Source: [Clostridium] citroniae WAL-17108 (GTDB lineage Bacteria; Bacillota; Clostridia; Lachnospirales; Lachnospiraceae). Taken from it: DNA of 64,000 nt. The DNA is taken from positions 1 through 64,000 of the forward strand of contig NZ_JH376427.1 in NCBI RefSeq assembly GCF_000233455.1. Reading direction: 5' to 3'. The notes beneath the pieces were generated by a model. It worked only from the letters and a program-made list of their open reading frames with translations. It made no database searches and had not been told where the DNA came from. Of this stretch, positions 7,549-17,801 are shown piece after piece (position 1 is the first letter of the stretch; each line of letters opens with the position of its first letter). The position numbers were made by a program, and so were the translations under genes.

Positions 7549-9183
7549 TTACTCCACCCAAGCCCCATCACTCCCCACATAATGCCCATCCGGCGTAGTG
7601 GTGTTAGTCAGCATGGCACCGTCCGGTCCCAGATAGAACCACAGACCATTCTCATCTACCTTCTCCCACTGGTTCTTTGCCATGGCTCCGTTGGAGCGCA
7701 GGAAATACCAGATTCCGTTGATCTGTCTCCATCCCTTAGCCATATAGGAGTTGGAATCAATCCAGTAAGAAACCCCGTCCAGTGTCAGCCATTCATTGAC
7801 CGCCTTGGAGCCGTTGTCCTTCACGTAATACCATCCGGTGGCATCCTGGACCCACCCCTGGCCGGCTGCGGTCCCCGGACCGCTGTTTTCTGTGCTGTTT
7901 GTTCCTGTATTGTTCGTTGCTGTATTATTCGTCCCTGTACTGCTGTTTCCCACGGTCCCATTGCCTGCATTTCCAGTGCTGCTTGGGCCTGTCCCGCTGC
8001 TGTTTGAACTGCCCAGAGCCCCTGCCTTGGCCAGTTCAAATCCATAGTCAAACATGGACTTAGTATCCGTGTAGTGGGTGGATTTAGCCTTCATGACTAC
8101 CGCGATCAGCCTTACCCCATCTTTTTCCGCTGCTGTCACAAGGGTGTTGCCTGCCTTGGAGGTATAGCCGGTCTTTCCGCCGATCACCCCTTCATAGTAT
8201 CTGGAATCGCTGGGGTTGAGCATCTTGTGTCCAATGGACACGGTAAGCCCGGACGGGTTCTTAATGGTGGCGGGCAGACTGTATGTACGGGTAGAGGCAA
8301 CGGTCTTTACAATATCATTCTGAAAAGCAGCCCTTGCAATCAGCGCCATGTCATGGGGCGTTGTGTAGTGGTTGGAGTCATTAAGCCCATGGGGATTTGT
8401 AAAATGTGTATTGGTACACCCCAGGGCAGCCGCTTTGGCGTTCATTTTCTCGGCAAACTGGACATTGCTGCCTGCCACATGCTCGGCCAATGCATTCCCC
8501 ACCTCGTTGGCGGATTTGAGAAGCAGGGCATACAGGCACTGGCGGACGGTCATCACATCCCCCTCCGTCATGTTGATGGATACCGCACCCGACTCCAGAT
8601 TGGTGGTAGCAGTGGCAGAAAATGTAACCTTGTCGTCCAGCCCGCAGTTTTCAGCCACCAAAAGGGCTGTCATAAGTTTGGTGATGCTGGCCGGATAATA
8701 CTTGGTTTCTCCGTTTTTGGAAAACAGGACGTTTCCGGTAGCCGCGTCCATAAGGACCGCACCCTCAGCTGCAACCACCGGCTGCTGGATCGCGGATGTG
8801 TCCACGGTACCGATATTTCCTGTTACGTTATTTCCTGTTATGTTATTTCCTGTTGTATTATTTCCCGTATTTCCCTGGCTTCCGGTCCCCGGCGCCCCTG
8901 GGCTTATCCCATTCCCGGCCTCTGTGGGAGAGGCGCCGGATGAGGGCTGTCCGGCTGTGTTGTCAGCAGCAGGTCCGCTGGAAGATACCGTGCCTGCATC
9001 CCCGCTGCCCGATGGCCCCTGGTTGGACGCAGGGCTTCCCGACTGTCCCCCTGACTGGACGGATGCCACCTGGCTTTCCTCCAATGGGGCGATAACCACG
9101 GGGTTTGCGTACACTGCCGTGCTCATCAGCAGGGCGCAGCTTGTACATATACATAAAAATGATTTCCATTGTTTTGATCGCAT
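7549..9183 (-). CDS. Secreted D-alanyl-D-alanine carboxypeptidase with choline-binding-type repeats
   Basis: 544 residues. A signal peptide covers residues 1-26 (ending STAVYA). A Ser/Gly/Pro/Asn linker with NNTTG/NNITG/NNVTG repeats runs to about residue 125. The S11 peptidase domain has all three active-site motifs: SITK (Ser166, Lys169), SAN (224-226) and KTG (337-339). A second Thr/Asn/Gly linker leads to about 100 residues of Trp/Tyr/Gly-rich cell-wall-binding repeats (GWVQDATGWYYV, GWRQINGIWYF and so on). It should trim peptidoglycan stem peptides outside the membrane while docked to the wall. Start ATG 9183 is chosen because AGGAGAGG precedes it and the signal peptide begins there. Confidence 0.9.
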   Translation of the reverse strand: MRSKQWKSFLCICTSCALLMSTAVYANPVVIAPLEESQVASVQSGGQSGSPASNQGPSGSGDAGTVSSSGPAADNTAGQPSSGASPTEAGNGISPGAPGTGSQGNTGNNTTGNNITGNNVTGNIGTVDTSAIQQPVVAAEGAVLMDAATGNVLFSKNGETKYYPASITKLMTALLVAENCGLDDKVTFSATATTNLESGAVSINMTEGDVMTVRQCLYALLLKSANEVGNALAEHVAGSNVQFAEKMNAKAAALGCTNTHFTNPHGLNDSNHYTTPHDMALIARAAFQNDIVKTVASTRTYSLPATIKNPSGLTVSIGHKMLNPSDSRYYEGVIGGKTGYTSKAGNTLVTAAEKDGVRLIAVVMKAKSTHYTDTKSMFDYGFELAKAGALGSSNSSGTGPSSTGNAGNGTVGNSSTGTNNTATNNTGTNSTENSGPGTAAGQGWVQDATGWYYVKDNGSKAVNEWLTLDGVSYWIDSNSYMAKGWRQINGIWYFLRSNGAMAKNQWEKVDENGLWFYLGPDGAMLTNTTTPDGHYVGSDGAWVE

Positions 9184-9351
9184 CTGGCTACCTCTCCTAT
9201 CACATATATCCTCTGAAAAACAAAATAAGTACACCGTCCTGTGCAGGAAAGCATATGAAATGCCCTCCACAGGACAATGTACTAATCAGTATACCATACT
9301 TCCAGGTTACAAAAAACAACTATTTCTGACGATAAACTTACAAAAAAGTTA

Positions 9352-11262
9352 TTATTTTTTAAATACCGTATATCCGTTTTTCTCCCGTTTTTTTGTCTTG
9401 TACAAAGCCAGGTCGGCATTTTTATATAAGGTTTCAAAATCCATGCCTGATCCAGGATAGATTGCAATTCCCACACTGGCGGAGACATTGCATTTCCCTG
9501 CCTCCGTGGTAATGCAGGTATGCAGGTCCGCAACCAGCTGCTGCACCTTCTTTTCAAGGCTCTCTATGCCTGTAAAGGGAATGAATACGGCAAACTCGTC
9601 TCCTCCGATCCGCCCCACAATATCGCCCTCCCTGAAATGGGACTGGATGTTTTGTGCAAACTGGGAAATGACAAAATCACCGGCGGAATGGCCCAGTGTA
9701 TCATTGACATGTTTAAAATTATCAATATCCAGAATAAGGAAGGCATAGGAGCTGCCCGGTTCCGCCCCCTTCACCTGTTCGCTGATCATCTCCTCTGTTG
9801 CCGCCTTGTTATATAGCCCTGTCAGCGGATCGCTCTGCATCTGCTCAAACAGCTTTGTTTCCTGCCGCTTCACCTCATCAATATTCTGGCGGTAGATCGT
9901 CATGCGCACGGAATTGTCCTCGCTCCAGAAATAGATGCAGGCCATAATCCGCATCCAATAATAGTCGCTCCCATTATTGGTGATCATAAAGTCATAGGTA
10001 AGGCTCTTAACGCCTTGGGAGTATACTTCCATCACATGTTCCGGGGAAAATGTGTCCACATAGCCCCGGCGGTATTCCTCTTTGATCTGTTTATCCGCAA
10101 TTATGTTCAGCGCTTCACTGTAAGGGGTTTTTACCGGTACTCCCAGGCTCTCAAAGTACCGCTCCGTGTTCTCCCCCACTGCGCAGTTGTGGGTAATGTC
10201 CAGCTCATAGATATTCTCGTACAGCTCTTTTGCCGCGTCCTGGCGTATCTTATTATATTCCCGCTCACGGGCAGTTGTAAGTTCAATGATCTGGGCATTG
10301 TACCGGCGGATTACCGTGGTGATGGTGAACAGGACCCCTGCCACGATCATCAATATGACCGCAATCCCCTGTTCCAGGGATTCCTTCATGTGCCGGTTCA
10401 GGTCTGTGGTATCATTCTCCACCAGAAGATACCAGTCCAGGTTCTCAATGTAACGGGATACCATATATCCCCTGCTCCTGTCGGCTGTATGCCAGAAAGT
10501 CTGCATCTCCTCCCTGCCTGAAAGCAGCTGATCCCGCATATCATCATAACTCCCATCATCAAACAGGTTTACCGGCTCATAGGACGTGTGATGGGTGGAT
10601 ATCTCCACCACACCGTTCTCATCCGCCAGTCGGGCCCGGACATTAAATTCATCCTCATAGCTTTTTAGCAGTTCCTGGAGATAATCCACCCTGAACCCCA
10701 CACCCACAACGCCCATCACGGTTCCATCTCGGTCCTTGATCTTACAGTTGATGAATATGGTGATCTCATTGTCGCCGGCCTCGTCATTATCGATATTCAG
10801 GGAATATTCATGAGGATCTGCAATAAAATCATAATACCATGTATTCTCCGGATTCCCCTGTTCCAGTACCCGGTCCAGTCCATTAAAATGATAATAACGG
10901 CCTGTCTGGGCGGAGACAAGGAATACGGAATCATAGGCATATTTTTCCCTGTAGGCATACAAATAGTCCCGCATGCTTTTGATAAATGTCTCATCCTCCA
11001 TACGCGATTGTTCTTCTGCCAGAAATTCCTTTAAAAGACTGTCATTGGCCATGGTAAGGGAGACATTTACCGGTTTTGTAAAAATAGAATCGATCTTATA
11101 ATAAATGCCCTCGGACGCCAGGTCCGTTACATCCTCCACATCCTTTTCAAATACCCCGATGTTGGCACGGTAACTGGTTATGGACGTAACTGCAAATCCC
11201 AGTATAATGATGGTACACACAAAAATATTGGTACGCAGTAAAATATTATTCTTCACACTCAT
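9352..11262 (-). CDS. Membrane diguanylate cyclase with extracellular CACHE sensor, PAS and GGDEF domains
   Basis: 636 residues. One membrane segment lies near residues 8-28, an extracytoplasmic double-CACHE-like domain runs to about 280, and a second membrane segment (AVILMIVAGVLFTITTVI) follows. A PAS-like domain then precedes the GGDEF domain from about 470. The catalytic motif is intact (GRIGGDEFAVF), and the inhibitory I-site RxxD is present five residues before it (REGD), so activity and product feedback are both expected. It makes cyclic di-GMP in response to an outside ligand. Start ATG 11262 has GGGGAGGGG upstream. Confidence 0.88.
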   Translation of the reverse strand: MSVKNNILLRTNIFVCTIIILGFAVTSITSYRANIGVFEKDVEDVTDLASEGIYYKIDSIFTKPVNVSLTMANDSLLKEFLAEEQSRMEDETFIKSMRDYLYAYREKYAYDSVFLVSAQTGRYYHFNGLDRVLEQGNPENTWYYDFIADPHEYSLNIDNDEAGDNEITIFINCKIKDRDGTVMGVVGVGFRVDYLQELLKSYEDEFNVRARLADENGVVEISTHHTSYEPVNLFDDGSYDDMRDQLLSGREEMQTFWHTADRSRGYMVSRYIENLDWYLLVENDTTDLNRHMKESLEQGIAVILMIVAGVLFTITTVIRRYNAQIIELTTAREREYNKIRQDAAKELYENIYELDITHNCAVGENTERYFESLGVPVKTPYSEALNIIADKQIKEEYRRGYVDTFSPEHVMEVYSQGVKSLTYDFMITNNGSDYYWMRIMACIYFWSEDNSVRMTIYRQNIDEVKRQETKLFEQMQSDPLTGLYNKAATEEMISEQVKGAEPGSSYAFLILDIDNFKHVNDTLGHSAGDFVISQFAQNIQSHFREGDIVGRIGGDEFAVFIPFTGIESLEKKVQQLVADLHTCITTEAGKCNVSASVGIAIYPGSGMDFETLYKNADLALYKTKKREKNGYTVFKK

Positions 11263-11332
11263 GCTCCCCTCCCCCTGACGTCCCTTTTTCCGAAGGATCA
11301 GGCTGGATACTCTTGATTACACTCCTATTCAT

Positions 11333-11412
11333 GCTTATGCCCCTGCATACACTCCTGCCCTTGCTCATACTCCTGCTTATGCCCCTGCATGCACCCTTAG
11401 GAATGCCCCTGC
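11333..11412. repeat. Short imperfect repeat at the 3' end of the NUDIX gene
   Basis: Three copies of an ATGCCCCTGCAT core occur at about 11337, 11379 and 11403, the last inside the NUDIX gene. On the coding strand each reads Met-Gln-Gly-His, all in the NUDIX reading frame, two of them beyond its TAA stop (11397-11399). Confidence 0.7.
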
Positions 11413-12449
11413 ATACCCCCCTGGGGATGTCCCTCCAGATATCCCTTTAGAAGTTCCAGTTCATCCATGTACAGGCAATTGGGCAGCGCGGCCTCCCTCA
11501 CAGCTTCCATGCACTCATCTAGTCCCATCCACATAACGCTTTCCACCTCTTCCTCCTGGAGCTTAAGGTTCTCAGCCTCCACCGGCCTGCGGTATACGTA
11601 TACATGGCTGTACTCACTGTCCTTAAACATGCTGCCGTAAAATTCTTCTTCCATATAACCTGTATGGATGCCTGCAAATTCCAGGTCCTCCTGCGATGCC
11701 TCAATACCCAATTCCTCCTTAAGCTCTCTGAGAGCGGTGGGAAGGAAATCATCCCCTGCCTGGACATGTCCAGCGGCGGAGATATCATAACACCCCGGAT
11801 AGGAATCCTTACATCTGCTCCGCTTCTGGAGCAGCAGGTCGAAACCGCCATAGGGCCCCTTGCGCACGATCCAAATATGGGCAGTCCCATGGATATCACC
11901 GTCCAGATGGACCATGGTCCTCTCCCTTACCCTTCCGGTCCTCTCCCCATGGTCATCCAGTATATCAAAGAGCTCCATCCTCTGCCCGTCAAGGGCTGCT
12001 TCCACCAGACAATCGTTATGGTAGGACAGCTTCAGTGAAAAAAACGGCCTGTCCTCATTCATCAGACGGAAGAAGATCTTATCCCCCTCCCAGAGGTTCA
12101 GACCCAGCACATCCTCCTTCTTTACCCATTCCAGCACGCCCTCGTTGCAGGAGATCATTTCCCCCTCATATTTGTCCGCAGTATACAGACACATGTACTC
12201 GGTATCCCAGCCGTCTGCCATGAAAGTGATCAGCCCCCTAAATCTCCATGAAGTGAGGGTCAGCCCTGTCTCCTCCCTCACCTCCCGCAGCAGGCACTCC
12301 TCCGGGCTCTCATTATGTTCAAAATGGCCTCCCACACCGATCCATTTATCCTTATTCACATCATGCTTTTTGCTGACGCGGTGCAGCATAAGATATGCGC
12401 CGTCCTTTTCTATATAACAAAGCGTGGTCATCCTGGCCTCTGTTCTCAT
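11397..12449 (-). CDS. Double-domain NUDIX hydrolase
   Basis: About 350 residues with two NUDIX domains. The first has a canonical NUDIX box (GHFEHNESPEECLLREVREETG). The second has the box GHVQAGDDFLPTALRELKEELG, where the first acidic position is Asp instead of Glu, as in isopentenyl-diphosphate-isomerase-like NUDIX proteins. The first domain resembles 8-oxo-dGTP/mutator-type phosphohydrolases. The start is put at ATG 12449, with GGAAG and AAGGCG upstream; a longer frame from 12521 would run through the guaB terminator and is rejected. The C-terminus ends in a repeat-derived GGMQGHS tail. Substrates are unknown. Confidence 0.8.
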   Translation of the reverse strand: MRTEARMTTLCYIEKDGAYLMLHRVSKKHDVNKDKWIGVGGHFEHNESPEECLLREVREETGLTLTSWRFRGLITFMADGWDTEYMCLYTADKYEGEMISCNEGVLEWVKKEDVLGLNLWEGDKIFFRLMNEDRPFFSLKLSYHNDCLVEAALDGQRMELFDILDDHGERTGRVRERTMVHLDGDIHGTAHIWIVRKGPYGGFDLLLQKRSRCKDSYPGCYDISAAGHVQAGDDFLPTALRELKEELGIEASQEDLEFAGIHTGYMEEEFYGSMFKDSEYSHVYVYRRPVEAENLKLQEEEVESVMWMGLDECMEAVREAALPNCLYMDELELLKGYLEGHPQGGMQGHS

Positions 12450-12470
12450 CGCCTTATCTTCCTTTCTCAT

Positions 12471-12508
12471 AAAAATACCCGCCGGAACAAACACGTCCCG
12501 CCGGGTAT
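12471..12508 (-). terminator. Rho-independent terminator after guaB
   Basis: On the reverse strand the arms 12508-12495 and 12488-12475 pair over 14 positions with one mismatch around GTGTTT, followed directly by TTTTT. It begins 20 nt after the guaB stop. Confidence 0.85.
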
Positions 12509-12527
12509 CATTATATACCATTCAAGG

Positions 12528-14144
<1,617 letters not shown>

Positions 14145-14157
14145 TTATTAGTATCTA

Positions 14158-14186
14158 ATACTAGCAAATTTTATCATGCTTGTCAA
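14158..14186 (-). promoter_or_regulatory. guaB promoter
   Basis: On the reverse strand TTGACA (14186-14181) and TAGTAT (14163-14158) are separated by 17 nt. Confidence 0.75.
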
Positions 14187-14302
14187 ATCAAATCAAATGG
14201 AATCATTCATTCATTTTACTTATAGGCCTCAATCAGCCTTTCTAATATTATTTCCCCTGTTTTACGATTGGCTTCCTGATGGAAAGAGACTTATCTTCCC
14301 TC

Positions 14303-14331
14303 TTGACAGATCTGTCTATACATAGTATATT
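14303..14331 (+). promoter_or_regulatory. Promoter of the GntR-ABC operon
   Basis: A perfect TTGACA at 14303-14308 and TATATT at 14326-14331 with a 17-nt spacer. The -10 box overlaps the operator below. Confidence 0.78.
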
Positions 14332-14353
14332 GTATATATAGAGTATATACAAT
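14329..14353. promoter_or_regulatory. Inverted-repeat operator, probable GntR/YtrA autoregulatory site
   Basis: Perfect 10-bp arms (ATTGTATATA and TATATACAAT) flank 5 nt. It overlaps the -10 box and the expected transcription start of the operon whose first gene is a YtrA-type repressor, which is the arrangement expected for autorepression. Confidence 0.72.
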
Positions 14354-14400
14354 AAAAACATTAGGCACAGATGGCCAGTTAATGGCACGGAGGCAAAGCA

Positions 14401-14775
14401 GTGAATATCATTATCAGTAACTCCAGCGGAAAGCCCATCTACGAGCAGATAACATCCCAGATCAAGAACATGATCATCAGCGGCCAGCTCAGTGCAGGTG
14501 ATCCCCTTCCAAGTATGCGGGCCCTTGCAAAGGAGCTGCGGATCAGCGTGATCACCACCAAGCGGGCATACAACGATCTGGAGCAGGAAGGCTTTATTGA
14601 AACAATAACAGGCAAGGGCAGTTTTGTGGCGGCCAAGGATACGGAGGTCATCCGGGAAGGAAATCTGCGGATTGCCGAGGAGTATCTTGCCAAAGCCGCG
14701 GAACTGGCCAAGAAAAGCGGTATTCCGTTAAAGGAACTGGTGGAAGTGCTGGAGCTTATTTATAATGGAGAGTGA
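14401..14775 (+). CDS. GntR-family (YtrA subfamily) transcriptional regulator
   Basis: 124 residues: an N-terminal winged helix (KPIYEQITSQIKNMIISG, then LPSMRALAKELRISVITTKRAYNDLEQEGFIE) and a short C-terminal helix pair of about 45 residues, the hallmark of the small YtrA subfamily. Start is GTG 14401 with GGAGG 7 nt upstream. It is followed immediately by an ABC ATPase and permease, the usual partners of YtrA regulators, and probably represses its own operon through the site at 14329-14353 until a cell-envelope-active compound is sensed. Confidence 0.88.
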   Translation: MNIIISNSSGKPIYEQITSQIKNMIISGQLSAGDPLPSMRALAKELRISVITTKRAYNDLEQEGFIETITGKGSFVAAKDTEVIREGNLRIAEEYLAKAAELAKKSGIPLKELVEVLELIYNGE

Positions 14776-14785
14776 GGAGACGTCC

Positions 14786-15646
14786 ATGGAGAATGCGATC
14801 AATATCAGAGGTCTTTCCAAAACATACAAAGACTTTTCCCTGAAAGATGTGAATCTTTCCCTGCCCAAAGGCTCCATCATGGGTCTGATCGGTGAAAACG
14901 GCGCCGGAAAGTCAACCACGATCAAGGCCATGCTGGACCTTGTCCGGCGTGACAGCGGAACCATTGAGATCCTTGGGAAGGATCTGGATACCAGTGGAAA
15001 AGAGATCAGGGAGCAGATCGGAGTCATCCTGGGTGAGAGCCATTTTCACGAATTTCTCAATGCCATCCAGGTATCCAACATAATGAAACGGGTCTATGGC
15101 AGCTGGGACCAGAACCTGTTCTTAGATTATTTAAAGACATTTTCCCTTCCGGAGAAAAAGAAGATCAAGGAATATTCCAAGGGAATGATGATGAAACTAT
15201 CCATTGCAGCCGCACTGAGCCATCATCCCAAGCTTCTTATCCTGGATGAGGCTACCAGCGGCCTGGACCCCATTATCCGGGATGAGATCCTGGATATCTT
15301 CTTTGGATTCATCGAGGACGGGGAACATTCCATCCTGATCTCCTCCCATATCACCAGCGACCTGGATAAGGTAGCCGACTACATTACCATGATCCACGAT
15401 GGTGAGATCCTGTTTTCAGAAGAAAAGGATTTTCTTATGGATGACATGGGCATCATCAAGTGCGGGGCCGGGGACCTTAATGAGCTTAAAGGCCTGGATA
15501 TCGTAGGGGTCCGGCACAATGCCTATCAGGCAGAATGTCTGGTCCGCAGCAGACAGGAAGTCAGTGAGCTTTACCCGGATCTGATCATTGACCGGGCCAA
15601 CATCGAAGAGATCATGTTATTTTATATAAGGGGGCAAAAACAATGA
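14786..15646 (+). CDS. ABC transporter ATP-binding protein
   Basis: 286 residues with Walker A GENGAGKST, signature YSKGMMMKL (the degenerate form common in ABC-2 exporters), Walker B LLILDEATSGLD and a switch histidine in ISSHI. Start ATG 14786 is preferred (GAGGAG 6 nt upstream) over ATG 14765, which overlaps the regulator's stop. It pairs with the following permease (4-nt overlap) to export an unknown compound, probably an antimicrobial peptide or envelope stressor as is typical of YtrA-type operons. Confidence 0.88.
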   Translation: MENAINIRGLSKTYKDFSLKDVNLSLPKGSIMGLIGENGAGKSTTIKAMLDLVRRDSGTIEILGKDLDTSGKEIREQIGVILGESHFHEFLNAIQVSNIMKRVYGSWDQNLFLDYLKTFSLPEKKKIKEYSKGMMMKLSIAAALSHHPKLLILDEATSGLDPIIRDEILDIFFGFIEDGEHSILISSHITSDLDKVADYITMIHDGEILFSEEKDFLMDDMGIIKCGAGDLNELKGLDIVGVRHNAYQAECLVRSRQEVSELYPDLIIDRANIEEIMLFYIRGQKQ

Positions 15647-16284
15647 TGGGACTGCTGATAAAAGATTTATATTGTCTGAAACAGAATGGCAAAAGCCTGA
15701 TGTTTATTTTGCTCATATGGGGGCTGGTCTTCCTTCCCAGGGATGACGGGGGACTGATACTCATATCACTGTGCATGATGGTAAGCGCCATGCATATCTT
15801 CACTCTGGCCTCCTATGATAAGCAGGCCCGGTGGGATACCTACGCCTTAAGTATGCCCCTGACCAGGGCAAATATGGTTCAGGAAAAATATATCATGTCC
15901 CTGTTGCTCCTTGTCATGTCCGCGGTTGTCTCCACGTTTGTGGTCGCAATTGCCTGGCTGATCCGCACAGGAGGAATGGAACCGGATTTTATTCCTTCCA
16001 TAGCCGCCACCCTGGCTGTGGGCGCGGGCATTTCCCTGTTCTACACTGCCCTTTCCCTGCCCCTGTCCATGTGGCTGGGCGTGGAAAAGGCCCGCTACAT
16101 CCCCAGTGTGCTGTTCGCCCTCATCTTTTTTACAGCCGTCATCATGGTTAGAAGGGGAAGCCACATAGGGCTGCGGGCAGACCATCTGATCGCATTCGGC
16201 CTGGGGGCTCTTATCCTGTCCGTGGCCCTGTTTATCATCTCCTATTTTATCTGCCTGTTCATCTACGGGAAAAAGGAGTTTTAA
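15643..16284 (+). CDS. ABC-2 type transporter permease
   Basis: 213 residues with about six hydrophobic segments and little soluble sequence. The N-terminal LLIKDLYCLKQNGKSLM stretch and the TYALSMPLTRANMVQEKYI cytoplasmic loop are typical of the ABC2_membrane_5 group. It overlaps the ATPase stop by ATGA. It forms the membrane part of the exporter and is followed by a terminator. Confidence 0.82.
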   Translation: MMGLLIKDLYCLKQNGKSLMFILLIWGLVFLPRDDGGLILISLCMMVSAMHIFTLASYDKQARWDTYALSMPLTRANMVQEKYIMSLLLLVMSAVVSTFVVAIAWLIRTGGMEPDFIPSIAATLAVGAGISLFYTALSLPLSMWLGVEKARYIPSVLFALIFFTAVIMVRRGSHIGLRADHLIAFGLGALILSVALFIISYFICLFIYGKKEF

Positions 16285-16341
16285 CCCGCAATAATTACAG
16301 CCTGCATACGTGCAAAATCCGGATCACCCCGGAATGGAAAA

Positions 16342-16390
16342 GGGCGGTATCGGTACTGATTCCTCAGTATGGATACCGTCCTTCTTTTAA
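16342..16390 (+). terminator. Rho-independent terminator of the GntR-ABC operon
   Basis: GGGCGGTATC pairs with GATACCGTCC (16372-16381); a second inner stem (GTACTGA/TCAGTAT) closes the loop; TTCTTTT follows. Confidence 0.78.
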
Positions 16391-16410
16391 TCTGTCACAT
16401 ATCATATGGT

Positions 16411-16908
16411 TTATACCACCACTTTGCGCGGATATGCCCTGCGCATGGCCCCGATCATCTTCTCATTGGGCTCAAACAGAACCTTATAGTTCTCAGCGCC
16501 CTTCTGGTACATCATGGCATAGACCTTGGCGTCCCTGCGGCCCGAGGAAAAATCCTTTATCTTGGCTCCCTGTCTCTCATAATCCTTGAGCACAAAGGAA
16601 TCTGCCGGAGCCACAATCTGAACATCCTCCTTGTCACAATCAAACACCCTTTTCCTTCTGGCCCTTCCCATAATGCGGTCCACGGACAGACCTCCCTCAG
16701 CAAAAAGGTATTCATACTCCACGCTCATGTTAAGAAATACAAAATAGGTGGCAGCTCCCACTGCCAGCATGATGATTACACCCAGAACTGTCTGCAGCGC
16801 TGTCAGCACAGAAAAAATACAGAGCACGATCATCAGGATCTTTACAGGAACAGCGTAGCCCGGATCTTTTCTCTTTACCAGCCACTCCACATAATTGTCT
16901 TCACTCAT
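16411..16908 (-). CDS. Small membrane protein of unknown function (DUF6106-like)
   Basis: 165 residues. Two closely spaced membrane segments (about 20-60) are followed by a soluble, mixed-charge domain (FAEGGLSVDRIMGRARRKRVF...). I associate the NYVEWLVKRK opening with the DUF6106 family of Clostridia, from memory and with moderate certainty. The start is ATG 16908 with AGGAGAG 5 nt upstream; the frame stays open further upstream but has no ribosome-binding site. The domain looks like a membrane-anchored PH-like fold; this is a guess. No partner is obvious. Confidence 0.65.
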   Translation of the reverse strand: MSEDNYVEWLVKRKDPGYAVPVKILMIVLCIFSVLTALQTVLGVIIMLAVGAATYFVFLNMSVEYEYLFAEGGLSVDRIMGRARRKRVFDCDKEDVQIVAPADSFVLKDYERQGAKIKDFSSGRRDAKVYAMMYQKGAENYKVLFEPNEKMIGAMRRAYPRKVVV

Positions 16909-16993
16909 ATGGTCTCTCCTTTTATCATTTTGCATACTCCCCATTATACAATATTTCTCTGTATAATTCCAGAGCGTGTTTGAAAATTGCATT

Positions 16994-17464
16994 CTAAGGC
17001 ATTTCTCTGAGAAATGTAATGATCCGTTCCATGTTTTCCACCGTTTTCCGGTTAATGAAATGTTCAATTTTCTCCACCTGTTCCAATTCGCAGTCTGTGT
17101 GGTTCAGAGCACAGAAAAAATCATGGAGCACCCGGTGGCGGTGAAGCAGATAGCGCCCTGCCTCATGCCCCTTATCCGTAACCATGATGCTTCCGTATTT
17201 CCTAAAATCAATATATCCCCCTGTTCTCAGGTTATCCAGCATCTTGGAGGCGGAGGAAGGGCGCACATGGAGGCTTTGAGCCAGCAGGCTCACCCGGATG
17301 GGGAGTCCCTCTTCCTCCATGCGGCAGATCATTTCCAGATAATCCTCCATGGAGGAGGTCAGCTGGTCCCCACTGGACCGTTCGTATCCCTTCAATGTAT
17401 AGAACCCTTCATTTCCCAGATCGAATCCATTATTTTCATGATTTATATCCTTGTTTGTAACCAA
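16994..17464 (-). CDS. DtxR/MntR-family metal-dependent transcriptional regulator
   Basis: 156 residues. A winged helix (SMEDYLEMICRMEEEG, then VSLLAQSLHVRPSSASKMLDNLRTGGYI) is followed by a metal-binding/dimerisation domain (HRHRVLHDFF, ELEQVEKIEHFI) with the Cys/His/Glu pattern of DtxR proteins. No SH3-like third domain is present, as in MntR-type members. The start is read as TTG 17464 because a perfect AGGAGG (17471-17476) lies 6 nt upstream; a longer GTG start at 17485 would place that site inside the gene. It is divergent from feoAB and is the likely ferrous-iron repressor of it. Confidence 0.85.
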   Translation of the reverse strand: MVTNKDINHENNGFDLGNEGFYTLKGYERSSGDQLTSSMEDYLEMICRMEEEGLPIRVSLLAQSLHVRPSSASKMLDNLRTGGYIDFRKYGSIMVTDKGHEAGRYLLHRHRVLHDFFCALNHTDCELEQVEKIEHFINRKTVENMERIITFLREMP

Positions 17465-17537
17465 AGTCCACCTCCTGCAATACACTATGAGTAAGAAAAT
17501 GTTTCCTTATCCTAATTTATTGCGAGGTATTGTAATT

Positions 17538-17771
17538 ATGAAAGAATTTCATTGTCTGAATGATATAAAGCCCGGTCAGAGGGCGCGCATCAAGGAGCTT
17601 ACCGCCAATGGGAGCATCCGCAGAAGGCTTTTGGATATTGGTCTGGTAGAGGACACAGAGGTGGAGTGCCTGGGAAAGAGCCCTCTTGGAGATCCCTGCG
17701 CCTACCTGATCCGGGGCGCCGTCATTGCCATACGTTCTGAGGATTGCAGGAATATCCTGATTTATGAATAA
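17538..17771 (+). CDS. feoA: Ferrous iron transport protein A
   Basis: 77 residues forming the SH3-like FeoA domain: LNDIKPGQRARIKEL, RRLLDIGLVEDTEVECLGKSPLGDP and YLIRGAVIAIR. It is a small cytoplasmic partner of FeoB. Start ATG 17538 has GAGG about 11 nt upstream, a weak spacing. It lies 30 nt before feoB. Confidence 0.9.
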   Translation: MKEFHCLNDIKPGQRARIKELTANGSIRRRLLDIGLVEDTEVECLGKSPLGDPCAYLIRGAVIAIRSEDCRNILIYE

Positions 17772-17801
17772 TCATCTAAAAAAATTTAAAGGAGTATTAA
17801 A

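Noticed and set aside
8702-9460. A 252-codon forward frame opposite the carboxypeptidase gene
   Set aside because: It is antisense to a low-complexity Ser/Gly/Asn-coding stretch that lacks stops by composition; no ribosome-binding site or protein-like features.
12450-12521. N-terminal extension of the NUDIX protein
   Set aside because: The extra codons lie over the guaB terminator; a better ribosome-binding site fits ATG 12449.
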